A stretch of DNA of 64,000 bases from positions 2,108,001-2,172,000 of the forward strand of contig CBDEVP010000001.1 in NCBI GenBank assembly GCA_965243485.1, given 5' to 3'. The translations under genes were made by a program, and so were the position numbers. Source of the stretch: UBA7330 sp965243485 (lineage in GTDB: Bacteria > Bacteroidota > Bacteroidia > Cytophagales > Cyclobacteriaceae). Under the pieces are notes generated by a model, which did no database searches, was not told the origin of the DNA, and worked only from the letters and a program-made list of their open reading frames with translations. Numbering within the stretch: the stretch's first letter is position 1; each line of letters begins with the position of its first letter. Below, piece by piece: positions 50,948-60,900 of this stretch.

Positions 50948-52132
50948 ATGAGTCGGTTTATTGCCATTGTTTTTTTGATGATGTTGTACCATGGGATGGT
51001 GGCCCAAAGCGAGCTGAAATTTCAGAAGCTGGAATGGTCGGAGGCATTGTCTATGGCCAAAAGTGAAAACAAGCTGATCTTTCTCAATGCTATGGCAGAG
51101 TGGAGTCAGCCATGTAAGCTGATGGAAGAGTTTACCTATTCAGATCCCGAAGTAGGAGAATTTTATAATCAATCCTTCATCAATATGAGTGTTGATATGG
51201 AAGTTTTTCCCTGGACTGAGCTGGCGGAGAGGTATTCTGTATTTTTATATCCCACACTGCTCTTTATTAACGGGAATGGCAAGGTGGTTCACCGGGGTTG
51301 CGGAGCCATGGAATCCACTGCTATGATCCAGCTTGGGAAGACCGCACTTGATCCTGAGCAAAGACTTGAGGGAATACAAAAAAAATATGATGAGGGAAAC
51401 AGAGACCCTGAATTTTTGGCGGAAATGTCGATGATGCTCAATGAGGCCTGCCTGGACCAGTCTTCCTGGGTAGATCATTTTTTTGGAGAGTTGGAGCAGA
51501 ACCAGTGGACTTCAAAACCTGCCTGGACGATGATCAATTTTAATGTTCAGGATCCTTACAGCCCTTATTTTCAATACCTGATGAAATACCGTGACCTTTA
51601 TGTGATGAATTATGGAAAAGATACGGTGGATCAGAAGATCTATGATGTGCTTTTAAGTCAGTTTTCTGAGATCTATAATGGTGAGGATTACAGACTTTTT
51701 GCCATCCAGGCGTTGAAAAGCATCATTCAGGAAATGGAGTTCACACGCAAAGAGGAACTATCGGCGATGGTCAACCTTCAGTACGCCGAAGAAAAAGAAG
51801 ACTGGGAGCTTTATTGTGAAAGTGCAATCCTCGTGGTGGATCAGCAGGCCGTGGAGGATCCTCAGCAGCTCAATGAATTTGCCTGGAAGATCTATGTTTT
51901 TTCTGACGATGAGCAGCAGCTGACAACCGCCAAAAACTGGATTGAACCACTTGTAAACCAATACGAGGACCCATCATTCATTGATACCTATGCTTCACTG
52001 CTTTACAAGCTGGGAGAGATCAAAGCAGCCATCAGGTGGGAAAAGAAAGCTGTCCGGCTGGCGGAAGATGTGGAAGCGGAAGACCTGCTTCATTATCAGC
52101 TGCAGCTGGAAAGATTTGAGAGTGGGTTGTGA
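50948..52132 (+). CDS. Exported thioredoxin-fold protein with SxxC active site
   Basis: A 394-residue protein with a signal peptide (MSRFIAIVFLMMLYHGMVAQ). Residues 25-130 form a thioredoxin domain: FLNAMAEWSQPCKLM, cis-Pro in FLYPTLLFI. The first Cys of CxxC is Ser53, so only C56 remains and disulfide reduction is unlikely; a mixed-disulfide or binding role fits. The remainder is helical and TPR-like (DPSFIDTYASLLYKLGEIKAAIRWEKKAVRLAE). It is followed by a perfect terminator hairpin. Confidence 0.85.
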   Translation: MSRFIAIVFLMMLYHGMVAQSELKFQKLEWSEALSMAKSENKLIFLNAMAEWSQPCKLMEEFTYSDPEVGEFYNQSFINMSVDMEVFPWTELAERYSVFLYPTLLFINGNGKVVHRGCGAMESTAMIQLGKTALDPEQRLEGIQKKYDEGNRDPEFLAEMSMMLNEACLDQSSWVDHFFGELEQNQWTSKPAWTMINFNVQDPYSPYFQYLMKYRDLYVMNYGKDTVDQKIYDVLLSQFSEIYNGEDYRLFAIQALKSIIQEMEFTRKEELSAMVNLQYAEEKEDWELYCESAILVVDQQAVEDPQQLNEFAWKIYVFSDDEQQLTTAKNWIEPLVNQYEDPSFIDTYASLLYKLGEIKAAIRWEKKAVRLAEDVEAEDLLHYQLQLERFESGL

Positions 52133-52139
52133 AACGATC

Positions 52140-52173
52140 AAATCCGCCAGGTTTCTTTAAACCTGGCGGATTT
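52140..52173. terminator. Bidirectional terminator hairpin
   Basis: A perfect 15-bp stem (52140-52154 with 52159-52173) around a CTTT loop, centred on CCGCCAGG/CCTGGCGG. It sits between convergent genes, 7 and 3 bp from their stops, and the outer A/T parts give short T runs on both strands. Confidence 0.9.
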
Positions 52174-52176
52174 GAA

Positions 52177-53796
52177 TTACTCCAGTATGATCCTTTCCTT
52201 TTTCGGATACTTCACTTCGTACCGCATCTCCAATTCCCGCGTACTTCCGGCCGGAATGGTAAGGTCCCAGCTGATCTCACCGGTGGTCCGATTGAGGTTT
52301 CCTCCGCTGATTTCCTGAGGGGTCACTGTGATCTCATCTCTTGTGGAAACAGGGATCTGATCATGCACGGTAATACTGATGGGTGTGGATTTAGGGTTTC
52401 GTATGGAGATCCTGAATCCACGGGTCTCAATCTTGTTTGATCCGATGAAATTGGTCTTGGAATAAATATCTATTTTCTTCCTCTCGATCACGATTCCGGG
52501 GTCTCTGCCCAGCGATACTTCCAGGGTATCAGTGACCGCGTAGGTGTCTAAAAATGATTTACCGACATAGGTACCCTCCAGAAAGAGGTTTGTTTCACCA
52601 GGTAATATGTTGTATTGTTCCCAATTGATGATCTTGGCGAGAAGAAAAGCTTCATTGTCCAGTTTAGGTACTGTGAAGTATTTGTATACGGTAGGTATTT
52701 CATACTGCTGTAAGCTCACGGTGAGCTGATCCCCATTAGATTCAATGCTGTATTTCTCTTTTACTTCAATTTCAATGGTGGTTTGATTTTGGGTGATTGA
52801 CGCTCTGGGTGGAGGTGGGACATTATAGTCTGCTTCTAACTCAGGAGCTCTTTCCATCACAGCCATGGATTCCTCTGCAACTCTCATAGGTGCACTAGAA
52901 GATTTCATCATCTGAGCCGGCCTTGGATAGGGTTGGATGAAGTTTAAGTACCATGTAACAAGCTCAGGAGCCACTCCACTCTTGTTTGGATTTCCATTGC
53001 TGAGTATGAGCTTCACCTGCTTCCAGTCTTCCCGGGTATTTTGATAAACCGCTGCCTTGTATTCCAGTTGGATGGGCGATGAGATGTCTTTGGCCCGGAT
53101 GTCATACTGAGGATACCAACCTGCGTTTTGGGTGAAATAGCTAAGATTTATTTCACCTCTCGCGGTTGTGCGGGCATCCACATTCACCATGATGACGCTG
53201 GTGGGCAACTCATTTCCATTGTTGATCTGGTTGATCTGGTTTTGGATCCTGGTCACCTCTTTTTTCAGTTCGTCAATTTTGATGGTGGTTTCAATTTTAC
53301 CTTTTTCGATCTCCATCAACTCGTTGGCATAGTAGTCTACCATACGGTTGAGTAATTCATAGGAAATTCCGGTGTTGGTTCCACCAATCTTTTGATTTTC
53401 TTCCAGCATTTTCTTTCGTGCATCATATACCCTCACCCTGGCAGCTTCGGTGTTCAGCTCTTTGTTGAGTTTGTCGAGCACCTTTTGAAGACTGTCTACT
53501 TTTTCACTTTTTGCCTGCTCTGTCAGATAGTCCAGTTGATGATTCACCGAAAGGATGGTGAAGCTGCCTTTGCCATTCACCTGGATACTGTTGGCATCAA
53601 GGTAAGGGGACAATGACCTGATGAGGAGAGTGCTGCGGCCCGATGGCACGGACAGCGAACCGCTTCTTTTGATTTGTGCACCCTGGGCGAATACTTTCAC
53701 CTCTTCGATGGAGGTTTCGACAACACTTTGTTTCGTGGTCTGGCCATAATTGTAAAATCCAATGGCCATGAGGAGGATATAAATTTTAAGTTTCAT
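52177..53796 (-). CDS. DUF4139/DUF4140 (MuiA-like) exported protein
   Basis: A 539-residue protein with a signal peptide (ending FYNYGQ). The N-terminal DUF4140 (IEEVKVFAQGAQIKRSGSLSVPSG) is followed by a coiled coil at about 95-200 and the DUF4139 beta-barrel domain (LSYFTQNAGWYPQYDIRA; ETRGFRISIRNPKSTPISITVHDQIPVS). The so-called mucoidy-inhibitor relatives act in the envelope; the mechanism is unknown. A low-complexity Pro/Met linker lies near 290-330. Confidence 0.9.
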   Translation of the reverse strand: MKLKIYILLMAIGFYNYGQTTKQSVVETSIEEVKVFAQGAQIKRSGSLSVPSGRSTLLIRSLSPYLDANSIQVNGKGSFTILSVNHQLDYLTEQAKSEKVDSLQKVLDKLNKELNTEAARVRVYDARKKMLEENQKIGGTNTGISYELLNRMVDYYANELMEIEKGKIETTIKIDELKKEVTRIQNQINQINNGNELPTSVIMVNVDARTTARGEINLSYFTQNAGWYPQYDIRAKDISSPIQLEYKAAVYQNTREDWKQVKLILSNGNPNKSGVAPELVTWYLNFIQPYPRPAQMMKSSSAPMRVAEESMAVMERAPELEADYNVPPPPRASITQNQTTIEIEVKEKYSIESNGDQLTVSLQQYEIPTVYKYFTVPKLDNEAFLLAKIINWEQYNILPGETNLFLEGTYVGKSFLDTYAVTDTLEVSLGRDPGIVIERKKIDIYSKTNFIGSNKIETRGFRISIRNPKSTPISITVHDQIPVSTRDEITVTPQEISGGNLNRTTGEISWDLTIPAGSTRELEMRYEVKYPKKERIILE

Positions 53797-54038
53797 TTTT
53801 ATACAGTTACTTTTTGGTTAACCGCCTGCCTGAGGCGAGGCTCATTTCATTTTCAAGATCAGTTGTTATGCTTAGGATGCAACCAAGACAGGAATTCCAC
53901 AAAAATGGTGGTAGATATTTTAAAAATTATTTCAACTCGTGAGTATGAACGTGATATTGAGGCAAAAAGATGAGTCAGCTGTAAGTTGAGCCATCTACAG
54001 TATTAGGATTAATTTAGTGGAAAAACCTGACGTCTTAT
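53797..54038. other. Divergent intergenic region
   Basis: About 240 bp without a gene, holding the promoters for the DUF4139 gene and the PD40 gene. No strong palindrome or hairpin was seen. Confidence 0.4.
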
Positions 54039-55139
54039 ATGCAAAAGATCCTAAGTATTGTGGGAATCGCTCTGGGACTGACATGTTTAGCCCCTGATGT
54101 CATCGCTCAATTTCAGAGCAAAAAGGGCAATCCTGAAGACCATTTGCCGGATTACATCAAGCGAGTCAGTGGGTTTGGTGAACGTCCTGACTGGTCGCAT
54201 GATGGTAAGAAGATCCTGTTTGTTGAAAAGCCGATGGGGGAGGTCTTTGAGCTGGATCTTGAAACAGGGCTCACTTATCCCAAAACCAGACACTTCAATC
54301 ATTACGGTTTTACCCGTGCAATGTATTTGTCAAACGGCGATATTCTGCTTTCCGGCCCCATTGAACCCTTTGATGAGAAAGATCCGGATGAGAGGAACGT
54401 GGCGCGTGATATGTGCTATTTATTTGTATTGGATCAGTCTGGCAGTCAAGCCCCCATGCCCCTTAACGAAATATGTGCTGAAGGTCCGGCAGTTTCCAGG
54501 AGTCAACTGAAAATTGCGTGGACGATCAGGAGCCGCCAGAAACCAGAGCTAGGTGAGAATAGCGCTCAATTATTTACCGGTGTGATAGTCTATGAAGAGG
54601 GGATTCCCAAAATCAGGCAAAGGAAGATGATCTTCGACTCACATCAATTGCCGTTTACCTTAGGGAATTCCAGTCTTGAAGTACAAAGTCTGGTTCCACC
54701 TAAGGATGTCGAGGTAACTTTCACAGCCTATACAATTAATCAGGGAAAAAATACAGATGCCTTTGTGGTCAACTCTGAGACCGGTCAATACCGTCGACTT
54801 ACTGATTCCCCGGAATACTACGATGAGCCGGAAGGTATTTTCCCTGACGGAAAGTTTACCTGCGTGGAGCACGGCCCCAGCAAGGATTCTGCCTGGCCTC
54901 TGATTGATATATTCAAACTTAAACTGGACGGCTCAGGGGAGATGCAGCAACTTACTAATTTTTCAGATTATAAAGGATTTAAGGGGTCTCAGGGCGTGGT
55001 GTCGGATGACGGTAAATTCCTGTGTTTCCAGGTTGGAAAGAGCGGAGATGAAGCAGGTGTAGGATATGGATTTTTTATTATGGATCTGGAAAAAGCCTCT
55101 CCACATTTGCCGGATTTTAAGTCCTATGATAAACAATAG
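54039..55139 (+). CDS. Exported PD40/TolB-like propeller protein
   Basis: A 366-residue protein with a signal peptide (cleavage near VIAQ) and PD40-type repeats: RPDWSHDGKKILFVEK, PAVSRSQLKIAWTIRSRQ, YRRLTDSPEYYDEPEGIFPDGKFTCVE and GVVSDDGKFLCFQVG. The fold is a six-bladed propeller. Relatives bind carbohydrates or proteins in the periplasm. The aldo/keto reductase gene follows after 26 bp. Confidence 0.85.
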   Translation: MQKILSIVGIALGLTCLAPDVIAQFQSKKGNPEDHLPDYIKRVSGFGERPDWSHDGKKILFVEKPMGEVFELDLETGLTYPKTRHFNHYGFTRAMYLSNGDILLSGPIEPFDEKDPDERNVARDMCYLFVLDQSGSQAPMPLNEICAEGPAVSRSQLKIAWTIRSRQKPELGENSAQLFTGVIVYEEGIPKIRQRKMIFDSHQLPFTLGNSSLEVQSLVPPKDVEVTFTAYTINQGKNTDAFVVNSETGQYRRLTDSPEYYDEPEGIFPDGKFTCVEHGPSKDSAWPLIDIFKLKLDGSGEMQQLTNFSDYKGFKGSQGVVSDDGKFLCFQVGKSGDEAGVGYGFFIMDLEKASPHLPDFKSYDKQ

Positions 55140-55165
55140 CCCCTGATTTAAGTAAAGACAATACT

Positions 55166-56152
55166 ATGCGAAAAAGACAACTTGGAAAAAACGGATTTGA
55201 AGTGAGTGAGGTCGGGCTCGGCTGCTGGCAGCTCGGAGCTGGCTGGGGACGGGACATTCCAAAGGATAAGGCTTTTGAAATATTGAACGAGGCCGTTGAG
55301 CAGGGAATCACTTTTTTTGATACTGCAGATGTTTATGGTGCCGGCAAAAGTGAAAAACTCATTGGGGATTTTCTGAAAGAGACTGGTTTATCTATCAGAG
55401 TAGCTACTAAATTCGGGAGGGATCAATCGGTTTATCCTGATAAGTATAATGAGGATGCACTCAAAAAGTCGGTAGAGGACTCTATGAAACGACTGGGAGT
55501 AGACGCCCTCGATCTGATCCAGCTTCATTGTATTCCAACAGAAGAACTAAAAAAGGGTGAGGTTTTTGACTGGCTGAGGAAGCTTAAGCAGGAAGGGCTG
55601 GTAAAGGGATTTGGCGCGAGTGTGGAAACCGTCGAGGAAGGGCTCATCTGTTTGCAGCAGGAGGGACTCACTTCGCTCCAGGTGATCTTCAATATTTTCC
55701 GGCAGAAACTGGTCAGCGAATTGCTTCCACAGGCCAAAGATTCGGGGGCAGGTATTATTGTGAGGGTCCCCCTTGCAAGTGGTGTTTTGACCGGAAAGTT
55801 TAGTGCGGATACCAGTTTTGCTGAAAACGATCACAGAAATTTTAACCGGAATGGCGAGGTATTCAATGTTGGGGAAACATTTGCAGGATTGCCTTTCGAG
55901 GATGGAGTCAGACTCTCTGAAAAGATCAAAAATGATCTTTTGCCGGAAGACTATAATATGGTGCAATTTGCTTTGAGATGGATACTGGATCATGAGGCGG
56001 TGAGTACCGTTATTCCGGGTGCAAGTTCCGCCGATCAGGTAAAGGTCAATGCATCTGCTGCAGAATTGGCTCCGCTTTCGGCCGAGACCCATGCAGCTTT
56101 AAGGAAATTTTATCAGCAAGAAGTGTACGCCAGAATCAGAGGGCCGTATTAA
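55166..56152 (+). CDS. Aldo/keto reductase
   Basis: A 328-residue TIM-barrel oxidoreductase. The tetrad is visible: Asp and Tyr in FFDTADVYGAGKSE, Lys in VATKFGRD and His in DLIQLHC. NADPH-binding residues in VIPGASSADQV near 280 fit the AKR family of the general-stress or YajO-like kind. The substrate is unknown. It converges on the RibD-like gene seven bases away. Confidence 0.93.
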   Translation: MRKRQLGKNGFEVSEVGLGCWQLGAGWGRDIPKDKAFEILNEAVEQGITFFDTADVYGAGKSEKLIGDFLKETGLSIRVATKFGRDQSVYPDKYNEDALKKSVEDSMKRLGVDALDLIQLHCIPTEELKKGEVFDWLRKLKQEGLVKGFGASVETVEEGLICLQQEGLTSLQVIFNIFRQKLVSELLPQAKDSGAGIIVRVPLASGVLTGKFSADTSFAENDHRNFNRNGEVFNVGETFAGLPFEDGVRLSEKIKNDLLPEDYNMVQFALRWILDHEAVSTVIPGASSADQVKVNASAAELAPLSAETHAALRKFYQQEVYARIRGPY

Positions 56153-56159
56153 CACATTT

Positions 56160-56687
56160 TTACAATTCGTAAGTCAGCTGAACGACTCCGGAAGCATATG
56201 CCTTATGTGATTTGAGTTTAAACTTTTCTTCATGAGCAACCTTTGAAAACAGCGCGATACCTTCACCAAGGGTGATCGGCATGATGGAAATGATCATTTC
56301 ATCAATCAGGCCCGCTTCGATCATGATTGCATTGATCTTCCCGCCACCAACCAGCCAGATGTCTTTGCCCTTTTGCTGTTTCAGATCCTTTACAAAATCC
56401 GCAATATCTTCCTTAATAAAGGTCACATGATCATTGGCCGGGTAATCTGATCTGGTAAAAACATAATTCTTCTGATCGGGGTAGGGCCAGGGGACCCCAA
56501 ATCCTAAAATTGCCTTATAGGTCTCACCGCCCATGAGCGTGGTGTCGATCGTATCGATGAATGCCTGGTAACCAAAATCTTCTCCCTTTATCATAAAGTC
56601 CGGATCTTCGAGCCACTTCACATCACCATCCGGCCTGGCGATGCACCCGTCGATGCTCGTGGCAATATATAGTATCAGCTTTCTCAT
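56160..56687 (-). CDS. RibD C-terminal/DHFR-like reductase
   Basis: A 175-residue protein of the dihydrofolate reductase superfamily, RibD C-terminal type: LYIATSIDGCIARPDGDVKWLED, TTLMGGETYKAIL and IWLVGGGKINAIMIEAGLIDEMIISIMPI. It probably reduces a small heterocycle with NADPH. It is not linked to riboflavin genes. It starts within the last four bases of the DUF1697 gene. Confidence 0.92.
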   Translation of the reverse strand: MRKLILYIATSIDGCIARPDGDVKWLEDPDFMIKGEDFGYQAFIDTIDTTLMGGETYKAILGFGVPWPYPDQKNYVFTRSDYPANDHVTFIKEDIADFVKDLKQQKGKDIWLVGGGKINAIMIEAGLIDEMIISIMPITLGEGIALFSKVAHEEKFKLKSHKAYASGVVQLTYEL

Positions 56688-57223
56688 TGATTTGCCATTT
56701 CGTAAAGTTTATTCACTGTATTCCAGTTTCTGGTGGTTGCCTTCACCTTTAGCCTCTGCTCAAAAAAATTGTTATTCATTTTGGCTTTACCATAACCCTC
56801 TGGCGAATAGAAATATATTATATCGTGCTTCAAAATGAATTCCTCGGGTAGATATTTTTTTTGGTCAATTTCCCCGACCAGGCCCTGGTCAGGTTCTTTT
56901 TCGAGAAACGTGACATAGCAGCGCTTCTCGTCTTTCCCTTGCCGAATAAAGTCATTGCTTTCCAAAATATTTTTGAAATAAATGGCTGTTTTTACAATGC
57001 AGGCTACATCGAAACCAAAATCCTGTTTGATCTGCTTCTCAATGGATTCTCCAAGTAGCCACATGTTCTTATCTCCGGATTCGAACAGAATGTTTCCACT
57101 TTGGACATAGGTAGAAACATTGGTGAAACCAAGGTCTGACATCGAGTCGCGAAGATCTGCCATTTTGATCAGTTTCTGTCCACTTACATTGATTCCGCGT
57201 AGCATGGCAATGAATCTGGGCAT
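56684..57223 (-). CDS. DUF1697 protein
   Basis: A 179-residue protein with the DUF1697 signature MPRFIAMLRGINVSGQKLIKMADLRDSM and VSTYVQSGNILFES, and the C-terminal ATTRNWNTVNKLYEMA. No enzymatic role is established. It is coupled to the RibD-like gene by a four-base overlap and lies two bases after the DUF1080 gene. Confidence 0.93.
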   Translation of the reverse strand: MPRFIAMLRGINVSGQKLIKMADLRDSMSDLGFTNVSTYVQSGNILFESGDKNMWLLGESIEKQIKQDFGFDVACIVKTAIYFKNILESNDFIRQGKDEKRCYVTFLEKEPDQGLVGEIDQKKYLPEEFILKHDIIYFYSPEGYGKAKMNNNFFEQRLKVKATTRNWNTVNKLYEMANQ

Positions 57224-57225
57224 AA

Positions 57226-57927
57226 TTATGGGGATAAAGTTTCGATAGATGTCAACTGAAGATTATAAAACTCGACCTCAGACCCCTCGGCCTGGATGGC
57301 AATCTGGCCTTTGGAAGTGGTGCAGTTATATCCATAGTTTACCAGGTCACCATTCACCCAGACCTTGATCGAATCCGCCACACACTCCACCTGCATGGAG
57401 TTCCATTCGCCCAGCGGATTTTCCGAATCATCGGTCAGATTGAGTATTCTGCGTTTCTTGCCTTCTGTGATGCCCCATTCTTCCGGTGGTCCTCGTCTTT
57501 CCACCATATCGGGCACTTCAATGTCTTCTACGATACACCAAAAATCCCCAGCATTTTCATGCATCATCTGTACCTCCAGCGATTTAGGGAACATGTCGTA
57601 AAGAGCCCTTGGCGTGGATGCATGGACCAGTACTCCGCAATTGCCGGGCTCTCCTGCAAAGCGATATTGGAAGGTCAGTCTGTAGTTGCTGTATACTGAG
57701 TCTGTGATCAGATGACCTCTGGGCTCACCCAGGCTCACCAGCAGGCTATCCCGGACAATGAATGGAAAGGGCAGGGTATCCGTTTCATCCAGAGCCGGTA
57801 CATCAGCATGCCAGCCGGTCAGGTCTTTACCGTTAAACAATTCGATAGATTGTTCCTCAGTTGCATTATTTTCAGAGCACCCGGTGGTAAATAATATCAG
57901 AATAGCAAGAAGGATCAGATTCTTCAT
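57226..57927 (-). CDS. DUF1080 lipoprotein (3-keto-disaccharide hydrolase domain)
   Basis: A 233-residue lipoprotein (FTTGC, Cys17) with the DUF1080 lectin-like jelly roll: IELFNGKDLTGWHADV, YRLTFQYRFAGEPGNCGVLVHA and WNSMQVECVADSIKVWVNGDLVNYG. Some members hydrolyse 3-keto-glycosides formed by Gfo/Idh oxidases. It lies behind the T9SS type B gene on the same strand, 30 bp away. Confidence 0.92.
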   Translation of the reverse strand: MKNLILLAILILFTTGCSENNATEEQSIELFNGKDLTGWHADVPALDETDTLPFPFIVRDSLLVSLGEPRGHLITDSVYSNYRLTFQYRFAGEPGNCGVLVHASTPRALYDMFPKSLEVQMMHENAGDFWCIVEDIEVPDMVERRGPPEEWGITEGKKRRILNLTDDSENPLGEWNSMQVECVADSIKVWVNGDLVNYGYNCTTSKGQIAIQAEGSEVEFYNLQLTSIETLSP

Positions 57928-57957
57928 ATCAAGTCTGGTTTTCCCAAAGTTACAGAA

Positions 57958-60900
57958 TCACCTTAAGATCTGCAGCCAGCCATTGCATACATCTCCATCA
58001 CTGAGATTGAGGGAGTAGTAATACGTATCACCGGGAAGCTCGCCGCCGTCCCAGCTATTTTGATAGTCTTCCTGTTCAAACAATATTTTACCGCTGCGAT
58101 CAAACACTTTCAGATCCATTTGAAGGTCTGTGTTGATCTCGAACAGATCATTGAACCCGTCGTTGTTGGGGGTGAATACATTAGGGACAAAGATCTCTTC
58201 GAACGATAACAATACAGTTTTGTCCACCACACAAACAGTATCTATGGCGAGACTCACTTCATAGTCTCCGCTGGATGCGTATTTGTAGGTAAAGTCTGTT
58301 CCCTCCCGGGAATTACCATCACCCAGGTCCCAGGAATATTGGGCTTCTGATTCTGTCAGGTTGGTAAAGAAATATTCAGGCAGACCATCACAACTTTTGG
58401 ATCGGGTGATCTCAAAATCCTCTACTGTTTCGAAGATTACATTTACAGTCATTTCTTCCTCAAACGTACATCCATTAGGGGTTGTAATAGAGACTTTGTA
58501 GTTTGTTGTAGTGTCCGGGGAGGCCAAAGGATTACCGATCTCTGGATCGCTAAGGCCGGTTTGTGGCTCCCATTCATAACTCGCACCACCGAAAGCCTGA
58601 ATCATTTGCTGATCTCCCCTGCAAATGGTCACATCCTCCATGATGGTGGTCTGATCATCAAAAGCATAGACAAAACCCGATGTCTGGTCCACGGTCTGAC
58701 AGGTGTTTTTGTCGGTGACGGTCAGGACCACTTCATAGGATCCGGTTTCAGTAAAAGTATAATTAAATGTTTCAGTATCCCTTGATTCGCCATTGATCGA
58801 CCAGTCATATTCTTCACCTCCGATGCTGGTGTTGGTGAACTTAACAGTAAAAGGAATACAGTCGCTGTTGTAGCCGATCTCAGTGCTATCAGGTTTGCTG
58901 GTAATAAATCTGGCCCTCAGGGAAGCCAGATCAAACTTAAAAGCGGCATTGTTGCATCGCTCCTGGTTAAACTCGTTCACCCCCCGATTCACGGTCGACC
59001 AGGCACCGGGAGTGGTTGGAAAATCATCAGTTGATCCGTTGCAGGAGCATACAGACTGGTAAATGATCCCACGCTTATCAAATCGACTGGTGCCGCCGTC
59101 CACATGATCACCTTCCGGACCTGAGGAGCCAAAATAAGTGGCATAAAGGAGTTCCGTGCCATCAGCTGAAAGGACCATCAGGTAGAAATCCGATCCATCC
59201 GTGGTAGGGAAAAGTGCATTATCCGTGACGGGCATACCATAGGTGTAGCTATTGTCGTATGGTCCGAAATTATTGGTTTCACCACCCCAGCCACTAAGAA
59301 ACAGGTTTCCACACTCATTGGCCAGAAAAGCCGTCGGGGAGATGTTGGGCTGAGAGTGGCCGGAACCAAATACGGTAGAAAAAAGCGTGGAATCTAAATT
59401 GTTTGTCAGTTTATGGATAAACTGACTGCTGTTGGGGTTTGAATAAATTCCCTCAGTGACTGGATAAGCTCCCCGCGTCTGTCCGAAAGCAAAAACGGAC
59501 TGATCCTGATCGATGTCGATGAAATAAGCCTGATCGTATGCGGCAGTCCCCAGGAAGGTGCTGTGCATGATGCTGTCATTGACCGGATCGATTTTGGTGA
59601 TAAATCCATCTGTTTCACCGCGGAATGTAGGATTCAACGAATTTGAAGTGCTGAAGAAATCAGTACTTCTGGTACCTCCCGCAACAAATACATGGCCGGT
59701 TGAGTCGAATTTGATCGAATAAGCAGCATCCTCATTGACACCTCCGAGAAACGTGCTCCACCTAAGGTTTGAAAGATCGCTGTTTAAAGAAAATACCACG
59801 GCATCAGATATGCCGCCTCCGTAGGTACTCTGGATATTACTGGACATGGGAAAGTCCGGGGATTCCGTGCTGGATGCCACCAGGATATTCCCATCTTCAT
59901 CTACATTGATATCTCCGCGCATGTAGTCCCCGTAGTTCTTGATTAATCGATTGATCAGGCTCGTCTGGTTCAGGAGTTTCAATATACCGTCGTTTTCGGT
60001 ACCGCCCATGAAGGTTGAAGCCATCAAATTTCCCTCAGCGCCAAGTTTGGTAATCACAATGTCACTGCCATTGATGTAGTCTGAAAAAATGATAAATGGA
60101 TCTCCTCCGTTAAAGGTGGTATCGTAGGCATTTTCGGTCACCGGGTAATTGGCAGATCCCGTAGTACCAAGAATCAGCAGCTCATTTTTGTCATTCACGA
60201 TCAGGCTGTGAGGTGTATCCTCAGAAGCACCTCCGATGAAGGTAGCATATTCCAGCTCGGATCCTGTGGAGTCGTATTTCAAGATGGCCATATCTGTGCC
60301 CCCGCCAAAGGTGGAGCCATTGGTCTCGGGGAAGTCTGGTCCGAAGACGATGCCGCCGCTATATAAATTTCCTTCATCGTCAAAGCAGGCGGTATAGCCA
60401 AAATTATCTGCCACTGATCCTGAGAAGGTGGAAAAGATCAACTCGGGATCGATCACCAGCCGGGCGGTCTTGTCATAGGTCCCGATCTTAAAAGTGATTT
60501 CATCTTTATTCAGAACGTACTCGGATTCAACAGGTATCCTATGGCCACCCAGTATCTGCCAGGTCACCGGCCTGTTTTCCGTAATGGTGTTGATTTGCGA
60601 CCGGGCGTTGATACAGCCATCTTCCAGGTGGAGACTCACATCTCCCGAATATCTGAACCTGATGTGTGATGGATCGGCTCCCGGTGCTATGACCAGGTCG
60701 TATTTCATCGATCCTTCTTCGAAGTAATATTTCAGATCAATTCCCGGATAAATGTCATGGTATATGACCGAAGCGTAGGCACGGCATCCGCTGGACCATT
60801 TTGATCGGTCCTTTCCCAGGTAGAAGTTGTACATCTCCCCGGAAGGATCTTTCCAGGAGATTTTTGGATCTGTATTGGCTCCGATCAACTTTACCGCAAT

